Origin: Acidobacteriota bacterium
GTDB taxonomy: Bacteria > Acidobacteriota > UBA4820 > DSQY01
Assembly (NCBI GenBank): GCA_021813555.1
Contig: JAKAKG010000038.1
Coordinates: 1 to 45,719 of the forward strand
DNA: 45,719 bases
Reading direction: 5' to 3'
The translations under genes and the position numbers were made by a program. Shown in pieces: positions 7,824 to 15,484 of the stretch (the first letter of the stretch is position 1; every line of letters begins with the position of its first letter). A model generated the notes under the pieces. The model worked only from the letters and a program-made list of their open reading frames with translations, did not search any database and had not been told where the DNA came from.

Positions 7824-8021
7824 TTAAGCGTAGGGAAGGAGCCGTTTCACCTTGGCGTGGTCGGCCTTGTCCACCGTGTCGGCGGCTTGGAGGCGGTTTT
7901 TCCGCTTGCGGTCCTTGGACGTGAGAATGTGGCGGTGGAACGCCTTGAACCGCTTAAATTCGCCCGTGGCCGTGGCTTTGAAGCGCTTGGCCGAGGCGCG
8001 GTGCGTTTTCATCTTGGGCAT
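7824..8021 (-). CDS. rpmI: 50S ribosomal protein L35
   Basis: 65 aa, the standard length, with the family start MPKMKTHRASAKRFKATATG, a central KRFKAFHRHILTSKDRKRKNRL and a C-terminal DHAKVKRLLPYA. A TAGGAG ribosome site precedes the ATG. It lies 21 nt after infC and 69 nt before rplT in the classical order. Confidence 0.97.
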   Translation of the reverse strand: MPKMKTHRASAKRFKATATGEFKRFKAFHRHILTSKDRKRKNRLQAADTVDKADHAKVKRLLPYA

Positions 8022-8042
8022 GGCGCAACTCCTAGGTTATTC

Positions 8043-8570
8043 CTACGACTTCTTAATGGGCGTCAGCAACATGACCATGGTTCTGGCCTCCATGGACGGC
8101 GCCCGCTCGATTTTTCCCTTCTGGACGACTTCCGTCGCGATACGCTGGAGGAGCTTCTGGGCCATCTCGGGGTGGACGATCTCCCGGCCCCTGAACCGGA
8201 CCGTGATTTTGACCTTGTCCCCCTCCGAGAGGAACTCCTCGATGTGTCGCTTCTTGACCTGGAAGTCATGCTCCTCGATCTTGGGCCGGAGCTTGATCTC
8301 CTTCACGACGATCTGCTTCTGCTTCTTTCGAGCTTCGGCGGCCTTTTTCTTCTCGTCGTAGAGGAACTTCCCGTAGTCGACGATGCGGCAAACCGGGGGA
8401 ACGGCGGTGGGAGCAATCTCCACCAGGTCCAGACCCTTGCCTTCGGCTATCACCATGGCTTCATCGGGCGTCATGAGCCCCAACTGGCTGCCGTCGTCGT
8501 CGATGACACGGATCTGGCTGATCCGGATCTGGCGGTTGACCCGCGGTCCTTTTGGCGTCGCGTCTCGGAT
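8043..8570 (-). CDS. infC: Translation initiation factor IF-3 with a predicted AUC start
   Basis: IF-3 binds the 30S subunit, checks start-codon/initiator-tRNA pairing and blocks early 50S joining. I place the start at ATC (8568-8570). This gives 175 aa with the family N-terminus RVNRQIRISQIRVIDDDGSQ, the N domain up to VCRIVDYGKFLYDEKKKA and the C domain (KEIKLRPKIEEHDF to MVMLLTPIK). The only ATG, GTG or TTG alternatives start inside the conserved N domain (TTG at 8483). AAGGAGGG (8575-8582) sits 5 nt before the ATC. Rare start codons (AUU, AUC) on infC are known in other bacteria and make IF-3 limit its own synthesis. Confidence 0.93.
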   Translation of the reverse strand: MRDATPKGPRVNRQIRISQIRVIDDDGSQLGLMTPDEAMVIAEGKGLDLVEIAPTAVPPVCRIVDYGKFLYDEKKKAAEARKKQKQIVVKEIKLRPKIEEHDFQVKKRHIEEFLSEGDKVKITVRFRGREIVHPEMAQKLLQRIATEVVQKGKIERAPSMEARTMVMLLTPIKKS

Positions 8571-8574
8571 AGCG

Positions 8575-8582
8575 CCCTCCTT
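8575..8582 (-). promoter_or_regulatory. infC ribosome binding site that fixes an AUC start
   Basis: AAGGAGGG on the minus strand lies 5 nt before the ATC codon and overlaps the thrS stop codon (8581-8583). No ATG, GTG or TTG occurs at a usable distance, so this site is the main evidence for the start choice. Confidence 0.8.
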
Positions 8583-10680
8583 ATTCCAGTTCTAGGGAGC
8601 GCGCCCTGGTTCGTTCCAGGGCGAGCAGTTTAAATGCTTCCACGGGCATCACGCCCTTGTCTCCGCCCGTACGAGTTCGCATGGATACGGAGGAACTTTC
8701 CTGCTCCCGGTCACCCGCGACGAGCATGTAGGGAACCTTTTGCAGCTGGGCTTCGCGGATTTTGTAACCCGTTTTCTCGGTCCGCGCATCCACGCTCACG
8801 CGCAATCCAGCGGCGCGCAACTCCCCGGCCACAGCTTCGCAGTATGCCACATGTCGGTCCGCGATGGGAAGGAGGCGGACCTGCTCGGGGGCCAGCCAGA
8901 GGGGGAAGGCGCCCTTGAAATGCTCGATGAGAATGCCCACAAACCGCTCCATGGAGCCGAAGGGCGCGCGGTGAATCATGACCGGACGGTGCGCCGTATT
9001 ATCGGCGCCGGTGTAGGTGAGATCGAAGCGGATCGGGAGATTGTAATCCACCTGCACGGTGCCGAGCTGCCACTCGCGGCCGATGACGTCCTTGATGATG
9101 AAATCGATTTTAGGCCCGTAGAAGGCCGCCTCTCCCGGCTCCTCGGTGAAGGGCACGCCCAGGGTCTGGGCCGCCTCCCGGCACGCTGCCTCGGCCTTGT
9201 CCCAATTATCCGACGTGCCCGTATATTTCTGCGAGTCGGGGTCGCGCAGCCCAACCCGCACTCGGTAATCGGCCAGCCCGAGGGTGCGGAAGATGATCTT
9301 CACGAGGGCTAAGCAGCCGCGCACCTCGGCCCCGACCTGGTCTTCCGTGCAGAAAAGGTGGGCGTCGTCCTGGGTAAAGCCCCGCACGCGCGTCATGCCG
9401 TTGAGTTCCCCGCTCTGCTCCCATCGATAGACCGTGCCAAATTCCGCGAGGCGCACGGGGAGATCGCGGTAGCTGTGCGGCTGGGACGCGAAAAGTTTGA
9501 TGTGGTGCGGGCAGTTCATGGGTTTGAGCAGGAAGCCGTCGAGAAGCTTGTCGTCGGCCATGATCTGCCCGGCGCCAATGACTTCGCGCCCGGCTCGTTC
9601 GTTGACACTGGCGGCGAGGCGCGCTGAAGCGGCCTCCACCCTGCTCATCAGTTCGGCGCAGGAACAGTTCTCCTCAAGCGCCACATCCATGGACTCGGGG
9701 GCCACGATGGCGGGGAACTGGGAATCTTTATAGTAAGGAAAGTGGCCCGAAGTCTTGTAGAGCGTGAGCTTCCCTATGTGGGGCGTGAAGACCTGGGCGT
9801 ACCCCTGCTTTCCCAGCTCCTCGGAGATGAACGTCTGCAGCTCCTGCCGGATCGTTGCACCGGCGGGAGTCCAGAGGATGAGCCCTTGGCCCACCTCCTC
9901 ATCGATGTGGAAGAGCTTGAGCTCCTTGCCCAGCTTGCGGTGGTCGCGAAGCTTGGCCTCCTCCAGCCTTCGCAGGTGCTCCTCCAGGTCTTTCTTGGCG
10001 AGGAACGCCGTGGCGTAAATCCGCTGGAGCATCTTGTTGTGCTCGTCGCCCTTCCAGTAAGCGCCCGCCACGGACAGGAGCTTGAAGGTCCCCGGCTTGA
10101 TCTTGCCCGTGGAGGGCAGGTGCGGCCCGCGGCAGAAGTCGTTGAAGGCGCCCTGCCGGTAGATGGAGACGGGCTCGTTCTGGCCCCGCTCGAAGGCGAG
10201 CTCGGACTTATAGGGTTCCTGTTCAGCGTCGAAAAGGGCCTTGGCCTGTTCCCAGGGCATCTCCTCGCGCCGGATGGGCGTATCTCGGGCGATGATATCG
10301 TTCATCCGCCCCTCGATGGCTCCGAGCTCCTCGGGCGTGAAGGGCGCGGTCCTGTCGAAGTCGTAGTAGAAGCCGTTTTCGATGACGGGGCCGATGGCGA
10401 TTTTGGCCTCAGGATAAAGTTCCTTCACGGCGTTGGCCAGGAGGTGAGCGCACGAGTGGCGGTAGACGGACAGGGCGTCGGCGGACCTGTCGGTCACCAG
10501 CTCGACCTTCGCGTCGCGGTGAAGAGGGACGTAAACATCCACGAGCCGCCCGTCCACCTTGGCCGCAAGACACGCCGCGGCGAGGCGAGGCGAGATGCTC
10601 TCGCCCACCTCCAAGGGTGTGACGCCCTCGGGGAACACTCGCGTGGTCCCGTCGGGAAGGGTCACTTGGACTTCGGGCAC
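8581..10680 (-). CDS. thrS: Threonyl-tRNA synthetase with an insertion before the MNCPHH motif
   Basis: Charges tRNA-Thr. The 699-aa protein has a TGS domain (PEVQVTLPDGTTRVFPEGVT), an editing domain (HSCAHLLANAVKELYP, then GPVIENGFYYDF), the class II core and an anticodon-binding C-terminus. Zinc ligands are visible as Cys390 in PMNCPHH, His in TQDDAHLF and His in VMIHRAPFG. Motif 2 is near YRWEQSGELNGMTRVRGF. Between YKDSQF and LKPMNCPHH there are about 62 residues, where E. coli ThrRS has about 14; the extra segment contains CSCAELMSRVEAASARL. The GTG start has TAGGAG upstream. The leader can form competing hairpins, and infC follows immediately. Confidence 0.97.
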   Translation of the reverse strand: MPEVQVTLPDGTTRVFPEGVTPLEVGESISPRLAAACLAAKVDGRLVDVYVPLHRDAKVELVTDRSADALSVYRHSCAHLLANAVKELYPEAKIAIGPVIENGFYYDFDRTAPFTPEELGAIEGRMNDIIARDTPIRREEMPWEQAKALFDAEQEPYKSELAFERGQNEPVSIYRQGAFNDFCRGPHLPSTGKIKPGTFKLLSVAGAYWKGDEHNKMLQRIYATAFLAKKDLEEHLRRLEEAKLRDHRKLGKELKLFHIDEEVGQGLILWTPAGATIRQELQTFISEELGKQGYAQVFTPHIGKLTLYKTSGHFPYYKDSQFPAIVAPESMDVALEENCSCAELMSRVEAASARLAASVNERAGREVIGAGQIMADDKLLDGFLLKPMNCPHHIKLFASQPHSYRDLPVRLAEFGTVYRWEQSGELNGMTRVRGFTQDDAHLFCTEDQVGAEVRGCLALVKIIFRTLGLADYRVRVGLRDPDSQKYTGTSDNWDKAEAACREAAQTLGVPFTEEPGEAAFYGPKIDFIIKDVIGREWQLGTVQVDYNLPIRFDLTYTGADNTAHRPVMIHRAPFGSMERFVGILIEHFKGAFPLWLAPEQVRLLPIADRHVAYCEAVAGELRAAGLRVSVDARTEKTGYKIREAQLQKVPYMLVAGDREQESSSVSMRTRTGGDKGVMPVEAFKLLALERTRARSLELE

Positions 10681-10702
10681 CGACAGCTCCTAAACCGTCA
10701 CG

Positions 10703-10766
10703 GGGAGCCGGGGGACCGAAAGCGGGAAGCCGAACAGGCTCACCGGCTCCCAGCCCCCCGCTTCCC
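10703..10766 (-). promoter_or_regulatory. Structured thrS leader with four interlocking arms
   Basis: In minus-strand order: arm A GGGAAGC (10760-10766), arm B GGGAGCCGG (10743-10751), arm C GCTTCCC (10724-10730), arm D CCGGCTCCC (10703-10711). A pairs perfectly with C (7 bp) and B with D (9 bp). These pairings cross each other, so a pseudoknot or switching structure is possible. B can also pair with C using one bulge. Arm D ends 11 nt upstream of the thrS ribosome site (10687-10692). Part of the resemblance may come from the GC-rich short repeats common in this genome. Confidence 0.4.
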
Positions 10767-10775
10767 TAAAAGGGG

Positions 10776-10851
10776 TGGTAGGCGCGAGCGGGATCGAACC
10801 GCTGACCTCTACCGTGTCAAGGTAGCGCTCTCCCATCTGAGCTACGCGCCT
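10776..10851 (-). tRNA. tRNA-Val (anticodon GAC)
   Basis: 76 nt including an encoded CCA. The acceptor AGGCGCG pairs with CGCGCCT. The D stem is GCTC/GAGC. The anticodon stem CTACC/GGTAG encloses loop TTGACAC with GAC at 34-36. The T arm is AGCGG-TTCGATC-CCGCT. The discriminator A is followed by genomic CCA (10776-10778 on plus). It is transcribed from its own strong promoter towards thrS, and no terminator with a T-run separates the two. Confidence 0.97.
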
Positions 10852-10864
10852 ACACGAGCCTCAA

Positions 10865-10893
10865 AGTATAGCAGGAGAAGGCGGTTATGTCAA
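10865..10893 (-). promoter_or_regulatory. Strong promoter of tRNA-Val (and perhaps thrS)
   Basis: On the minus strand: TTGACA (10888-10893), a 17-nt spacer, then TATACT (10865-10870). It ends 13 nt before the mature tRNA 5' end. It is the best consensus promoter in the window. Confidence 0.8.
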
Positions 10894-10938
10894 AGGGGCT
10901 CGAGCGGAAACGAGGGAAGGAGCGAGCGGCGGAACAGG

Positions 10939-10980
10939 GAGATGAGGAAATGAGGAGATGAGGAGAAAAGGGGATGAGGG
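10939..10980. repeat. Octamer tandem repeat (GAGATGAG type)
   Basis: Five 8-nt units: GAGATGAG, GAAATGAG, GAGATGAG, GAGAAAAG and GGGATGAG. It lies between the tRNA-Val promoter and the stop codon of the lytic transglycosylase gene. Confidence 0.75.
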
Positions 10981-10991
10981 AGACCACTGCG

Positions 10992-13190
10992 TCAAGGGGA
11001 CGCCTGAGGCGGAGCGAGTGCGGCCATCTGCAAGGCGCCTGGAGCCAGGGGAGCGGGGAACTCCGAATAGAGCCGGCTGTACTCCCAGCAGTTCAAGAGA
11101 ATGCGCCGAACGTAAGAGCGCGTCTCTTTGAAAGGGATGGATTCGATGAAGAGGTCCGGTTCTTTCGGACACCTGGGCCGGGCGAGCCAGTCGTCCACGC
11201 GCCCAGGCCCGGCGTTGTAGGCCGCCAAGGCCAGCTCCACCCGGCCGTGGTAGCGGTTCAGCAGTTCCCGCAGAAAGGCGCAGCCCGCCCGCGTGTTCCA
11301 GGATGGGTCGGTGTAGCATGCGGGCGGGTCGAATCCCAATTGGTACCGGCGGGCCAAGGTAGACGCGGTGCCGGGCATGAGCTGCATCAGGCCCCTCGCC
11401 CCGGAACGTGAGAGGGCGTCGGGGTCCCACAGGCTTTCCTGGCGGATAAGGGAGCAGACCAGCAAGTAGGGCAAAGCGCGGGAGTCCGCGGAGGCGAGCA
11501 CGGCCTCGCGGAAGGGGGCGGGGTAGAGGACGCGCCAGACGGAGCGCGGAAGGGCATCACCGTTCTCGTTGAAGACTCGAGGGTAAAGGATGCGAGCGGT
11601 TCGGATGGCTCCCGAGTAGTCCATGGCTGAGATCTTGGCCAGAGTGAGGGTCCAGAGGAGGGCCGAACGGGCGGCGGGGTCGTTCTCTTCATCGAGGGCC
11701 AGCTGCACCTCCCTGGCCGCGTCTCTCGGCAGGCCAAGATCCATCAGCAGCCGGCCCTTGGCCATGTGGCTTCCGGGCGGGGCCGGAGGTTCGGCCGGGG
11801 AAAGGATTCCTGCCGCTCCAGCGGGCGGCGGTGCTCCCCGGAGCCGGTAGCCGAAGTAACCGTATCGGTCCTCGCGAAGGGTGAGTTCTTTGAACTCCTT
11901 CGCCTCCGATGGCCGCATGAGCCCGCGGCGGTAGAGGCTGTAGGCCGCCGCGTGCCGGTAATCACTGTCCGGCGGAAGGTGCTGGACGAGGATGCGCCAG
12001 GCTCCCTGGGCGCCCTTGAGGTCGCCCGCGAGGGCCCTGTCCCAGCCCTTGTCGTAGAGGTATTCGCACGCCTCGGGTTGGGCCTGGCCGAAGGCCATGA
12101 GCGCCTCCGCCAGAACCACGGCCCGCCGCTCGGAAGGCTGCCTGATGCGCCACTTCAGGAGGTTGACGAGGGCTTTCTGCCGGCCCTCCGCCGCTTCCGG
12201 CAGGCCCATGACCAAGGTTTCCACTGCCTCGGCGGCCTTCTCCGTGGCCCCCGCCTTGGGCAGGGCAAAGCCCGCCCTTGTTATGGCGGCGATCCGCGCT
12301 TCCTGAGGAGATCCCACGGTCTCGTAAACCTTCAGGGCCTCTGCCGCCCGGCCCTGTCCCTCCTGGAGGCGGCCCTTGAGGAAGGATGCCCAGCCCGCTT
12401 CCTCGGCGCCGGAAGGCACAAAATGGGGCAGTTCCGCGCCGAGTGAGCCCATGTCTCCCTCAGAAGCCAGGGAGCGAAGGCGCTCAAGCTGAACGGCCGA
12501 AGGGAGTCCGGCGAACGTCTGTTTCCACTGCGGCCTGGCCTTGAAGAAGGCCTCTGAAGGGGAGAGGGCGGGGGCTCTCGTCCAGAGCCAGAGGGCCAAG
12601 ACCTTCGCTTCCTCGGTTCGTCCCGTGTCCTCCAGGAGCCCCCCGAGGCGGGCGTGGAGGGCCGGGTCCTGGGGCGCGGAGTCTAGGAGGGCGCGTACGT
12701 AAGGGATGGCCCCAGCCTTATCTCCAGCGGCCTCCGCCTGCTCCGCTAAAAAAGCGGCTGCTTCGAGCTTGTACGAGGGGTGGGGCTGGGCTGAGAAGAG
12801 GCTCTCGTAAAGCACCTTGGCCTCAGCCAGCCGGCCCGCTTTCACCAGCAGCGCCGCCCGCCAGGCGGCCCCGCATTCCCACAGGGGGCACTGCATGACC
12901 GAGGGCTGGCTGTACTCGGCGAGGGCTTCTTGTTGCTTGTTCTGCAGATCGAGAATCCGGCCCGCCGCGAGGTGGTCCAGTCCCTGCCGCGCCGAGCCCT
13001 CTGCATGCTCCGGGGGGGCAAGAGGCTGGGGCGGAACCGCGAGGATGGGCCCGGCCAGGGCAACCAGAGCCCCGGCCAGGAGGAGGCTACATGCCCAGGA
13101 GCGAGGTGTCGCCGTCGGCGAGGTACTTGGCGAGTGCTTTGTCAAAGTATGCCCGGCTCTGGATCGAGGGCCTTTGGAATCGATGCTCAT
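10992..13190 (-). CDS. Periplasmic soluble lytic transglycosylase (SLT70-like)
   Basis: Cleaves peptidoglycan glycan strands to anhydromuropeptides. The 732-aa protein has an N-terminal signal-type hydrophobic stretch (CSLLLAGALVALAGPILA), a long alpha-helical superhelix typical of SLT70 (many AEAL/AEA repeats) and a C-terminal catalytic domain. That domain carries SLIRQES with the catalytic Glu, SGARGLMQLMPGTA and LALAAYNAGPGRV. The ATG at 13190 has GGGAGG just upstream. It overlaps the end of the preceding GAF-like gene by about 100 nt and leaves a rather long n-region before the hydrophobic core. A start nearer 13100 would need a CTG. Probably cotranscribed with the upstream gene. Confidence 0.88.
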   Translation of the reverse strand: MSIDSKGPRSRAGHTLTKHSPSTSPTATPRSWACSLLLAGALVALAGPILAVPPQPLAPPEHAEGSARQGLDHLAAGRILDLQNKQQEALAEYSQPSVMQCPLWECGAAWRAALLVKAGRLAEAKVLYESLFSAQPHPSYKLEAAAFLAEQAEAAGDKAGAIPYVRALLDSAPQDPALHARLGGLLEDTGRTEEAKVLALWLWTRAPALSPSEAFFKARPQWKQTFAGLPSAVQLERLRSLASEGDMGSLGAELPHFVPSGAEEAGWASFLKGRLQEGQGRAAEALKVYETVGSPQEARIAAITRAGFALPKAGATEKAAEAVETLVMGLPEAAEGRQKALVNLLKWRIRQPSERRAVVLAEALMAFGQAQPEACEYLYDKGWDRALAGDLKGAQGAWRILVQHLPPDSDYRHAAAYSLYRRGLMRPSEAKEFKELTLREDRYGYFGYRLRGAPPPAGAAGILSPAEPPAPPGSHMAKGRLLMDLGLPRDAAREVQLALDEENDPAARSALLWTLTLAKISAMDYSGAIRTARILYPRVFNENGDALPRSVWRVLYPAPFREAVLASADSRALPYLLVCSLIRQESLWDPDALSRSGARGLMQLMPGTASTLARRYQLGFDPPACYTDPSWNTRAGCAFLRELLNRYHGRVELALAAYNAGPGRVDDWLARPRCPKEPDLFIESIPFKETRSYVRRILLNCWEYSRLYSEFPAPLAPGALQMAALAPPQASP

Positions 13191-14343
13191 AGGCCTCCCG
13201 GCTTCGGTCAATGTCATCTCTCAGGAGCGCGTAGAGGTTCTTGCTCCGCTTGCCCTGTTCCACCTCTCGCGGGTGATACAGGGCGATTTCCTGAACCAGG
13301 AGGCGGGCAAAGCGCTGAGCGTCCTCGTGAAGTTTCTCCTCGCCGGGCGGAATGGTATCTTCTGCGGGCTTGGAGGGGGCAGTCGCCTCCACCACGGAAG
13401 GCGGCTCCGCGAGCTCCTCAAGCTGAGGGGGCGGCGCGGGAACCTCCTCCACCACCTCGGCCACGTCGTACGTTTCCGCGGGAGGGGAAGGGTAGGCCGC
13501 CTCCTGAGGGATATCGGCCACGATCGTCTGGTTGGAGGGGACGTCCTCCGGCTCGGGGGCCTCGGCCAGGGTGCCGCTGTCCTCGAAGAGGAGGCTCTCC
13601 TCGGCGGCCGGCAAGGGTGCCTCCGGGACCCCAGGGGTCACGATTCCCTGGTTCTCCAGGACCGGCGGCAGGGGGTCCCGCTTCTGACGGAGGGGGAAGA
13701 TATCGATGACGAGCGATGCCATTCTCACCAGGATATCCACGCTGTAGTGATCCAGCTTTCCGCCCTCGCCCGAGTCGGCATAGACGAGGGCCGAAACCTT
13801 GCCCTTCAGAATCAGGGGCGAGATGAGGCTCCGCCGGACCGGGGGACCCGGAGGGATGAAGGCAGGCACGGCGCCGTCAAGGAGCATACGGGTGCGGGAG
13901 CTGGCCACGGTGCGGAGGATGGGGTCATCACCGAGGTTGGCGCGCCAAGCCTTGACCCCGCCATCGAATCCGAAGCCGTTCCAGCCCTGCACCGCCTCGT
14001 CCCGAAGCACGAGCACGGCGGCCCGGTGGGCGAACTCTTGAAGCCCCTGAAGGAGGGCGTCAAGGATCTCCGTCTGGCTTTTGGCGAACTCGATGGATTC
14101 CAGCCGGTACAGGAGGACGTTGTTGAGCGCGGCCGGGACAGGCGCGGGCGCTGGTTCGGGGGGAACGGGGGCTTCCGGCGCGGGGATCGCCTCGCCGATG
14201 CTCCTGGCCAAGTCGCCAGGTTCCGGGAGGACCGGCAGAGCGGCGAGGGCGTTCTTGAGCTGCAGGCCCACCGCGTCCAGGGCCGCGCGCATCTCGTTCA
14301 GGTGTTCAGCGAGCTTGTCGGCGATCAATTCTTCGTGGCTCAT
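13087..14343 (-). CDS. GAF-like sensor protein with a C-terminal charged helical module
   Basis: A 418-aa cytoplasmic protein. Residues 1-40 are helical and 45-70 are Pro/Ala-rich. About 75-230 look like a GAF domain (LLYRLESIEFAKSQTEILDALL, then RRSLISPLILKGKVSALVYAD). A Pro/Glu-rich linker spans about 235-335, and the C-terminus (about 340-405) includes DAQRFARLLVQEIALY and YALLRDDIDRSREAYEHRF. I recall that last module at the end of otherwise unrelated sensor-like proteins in Acidobacteria, but it has no function I can name. The gene has its own TTGACA/TACAAT promoter with a palindromic spacer. Function unknown; a signalling role is inferred from the GAF-like fold only. Confidence 0.7.
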   Translation of the reverse strand: MSHEELIADKLAEHLNEMRAALDAVGLQLKNALAALPVLPEPGDLARSIGEAIPAPEAPVPPEPAPAPVPAALNNVLLYRLESIEFAKSQTEILDALLQGLQEFAHRAAVLVLRDEAVQGWNGFGFDGGVKAWRANLGDDPILRTVASSRTRMLLDGAVPAFIPPGPPVRRSLISPLILKGKVSALVYADSGEGGKLDHYSVDILVRMASLVIDIFPLRQKRDPLPPVLENQGIVTPGVPEAPLPAAEESLLFEDSGTLAEAPEPEDVPSNQTIVADIPQEAAYPSPPAETYDVAEVVEEVPAPPPQLEELAEPPSVVEATAPSKPAEDTIPPGEEKLHEDAQRFARLLVQEIALYHPREVEQGKRSKNLYALLRDDIDRSREAYEHRFQRPSIQSRAYFDKALAKYLADGDTSLLGM

Positions 14344-14383
14344 GGGATCCCCTTCATTGAATGCGCGTTCCGCCCGATTTCAA

Positions 14384-14413
14384 ATTGTAGGGACCGGTCC
14401 CGGCGCCTGTCAA
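14384..14413 (-). promoter_or_regulatory. Promoter with a 12-bp palindrome in its spacer
   Basis: On the minus strand: TTGACA (14408-14413), an 18-nt spacer, then TACAAT (14384-14389). Within the spacer GGGACCGGTCCC (14390-14401) is a perfect palindrome, a good position for a repressor or a MerR-like activator. It drives the GAF-like gene and probably the lytic transglycosylase. Confidence 0.65.
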
Positions 14414-14446
14414 GGCGCGCGGTCCGGGCGAGCTCGCCGGTGATAC

Positions 14447-15484
14447 CTAGGGAGACCCGGATCCAAAAAGGTTTGGGCCCATGGTTCCAGGGAGCGGGAG
14501 GCCCAAGTGCTCGCAAGCGCGGGCCGTGATTCGCCGGCCCCGGGGCGTGCGCTCCAGGAAGCCGATCTGCATGAGGTACGGCTCGTAGATTTCCTCCACC
14601 GAGTCCTTCTCCTCACCGATGGAAGCGGCGATGGTGTTCAGCCCCACGGGGCCCCCGGCGAACTTCTCCAAAATGGTGAGGAGGATGCGGCGGTCCACGT
14701 CGTCCAGGCCGAACCGGTCCACCTCCATGCGCTCCAGGCTGTCCCTCGCGATGGCCAGGTTGATGGCGCCGTCGGCGAGGATCTGGGCGTAGTCGCGCAC
14801 ACGCCTCAGGAGGCGGTTGGCGATCCGAGGCGTCCCCCGGGACCGCCGGGCGAGCTCCGTGGCGGCTTCCGCTTCCAGGGGAACCACCAGGAGCTTGGCG
14901 GAGCGCTCGGCGATGACCTGGAGGTCCGGCACGGGGTAGAAGTCCATGTGAAACGTGATGCCGAAGCGGTTGCGCAAGGGCGATGAGAGGAGGCCCATCC
15001 GTGTCGTGGCACCGATGAGAGTGAAGGGCTGGAGGGGGAGCGTGATGGTTCTGGCCCCCGGCCCTTGGCCCACGAGGAGGTCGAGCTTGAAGTCCTCCAT
15101 GGCCGGATAAAGAATTTCTTCCACGGCGGGGGACAAGCGGTGAATCTCATCGATGAACAGGATGTCCTGCGGGTCGAGGTTGGTGAGGAGGGCCGCGAGG
15201 TCGCCCGCCTTCTCGATGAGGGGGCCCGAGGTCACCCGGATGCGCACCCCCATCTCCGCGGCGATGATGTGGGCGAGGGTGGTTTTTCCCAGGCCGGGAG
15301 GGCCGCAGAAGAGGACGTGATCCAGGGCGTCCCCGCGGCGTGCCGCCGCCTGGAGGTAGATGTGGAGGTTCTCCTTGATTTTGGGCTGGCCCACGTATTC
15401 AGACAGCCGCCGGGGCCTGAGCGCCGCTTCCCACTGCCGTTCGGAGGCGTCCCCGGAGCCCTCCACCACGCGATCATCCGTCAT
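14447..15484 (-). CDS. ruvB: Holliday junction branch migration helicase RuvB
   Basis: The AAA+ motor that with RuvA drives branch migration and with RuvC resolves recombination junctions. 345 aa, normal length. Walker A is [15 protein letters not shown] and Walker B is LFIDEIHRL. Sensor 1 is in [18 protein letters not shown], with the arginine-finger region nearby. The winged helix is at the C-terminus ([17 protein letters not shown]). Its ATG overlaps the stop of the aminotransferase-fold gene (ATGA at 15481-15484), so the two are coupled. ruvA and ruvC are not in the window. Confidence 0.97.
   Translation of the reverse strand: MTDDRVVEGSGDASERQWEAALRPRRLSEYVGQPKIKENLHIYLQAAARRGDALDHVLFCGPPGLGKTTLAHIIAAEMGVRIRVTSGPLIEKAGDLAALLTNLDPQDILFIDEIHRLSPAVEEILYPAMEDFKLDLLVGQGPGARTITLPLQPFTLIGATTRMGLLSSPLRNRFGITFHMDFYPVPDLQVIAERSAKLLVVPLEAEAATELARRSRGTPRIANRLLRRVRDYAQILADGAINLAIARDSLERMEVDRFGLDDVDRRILLTILEKFAGGPVGLNTIAASIGEEKDSVEEIYEPYLMQIGFLERTPRGRRITARACEHLGLPLPGTMGPNLFGSGSP

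Noticed and set aside
8043-8483. TTG at 8483 as the infC start
   Set aside because: It would remove the conserved RVN...IRVID segment of IF-3 and has no ribosome site.
10776-10860. T-box-like leader for thrS
   Set aside because: The tRNA-like fold is a complete tRNA-Val with CCA, and no T-box bulge motif is visible in the leader.
9742-10953. 403-codon plus-strand frame over thrS and the tRNA gene
   Set aside because: Antisense to conserved ThrRS and crossing the tRNA-Val; no family features.
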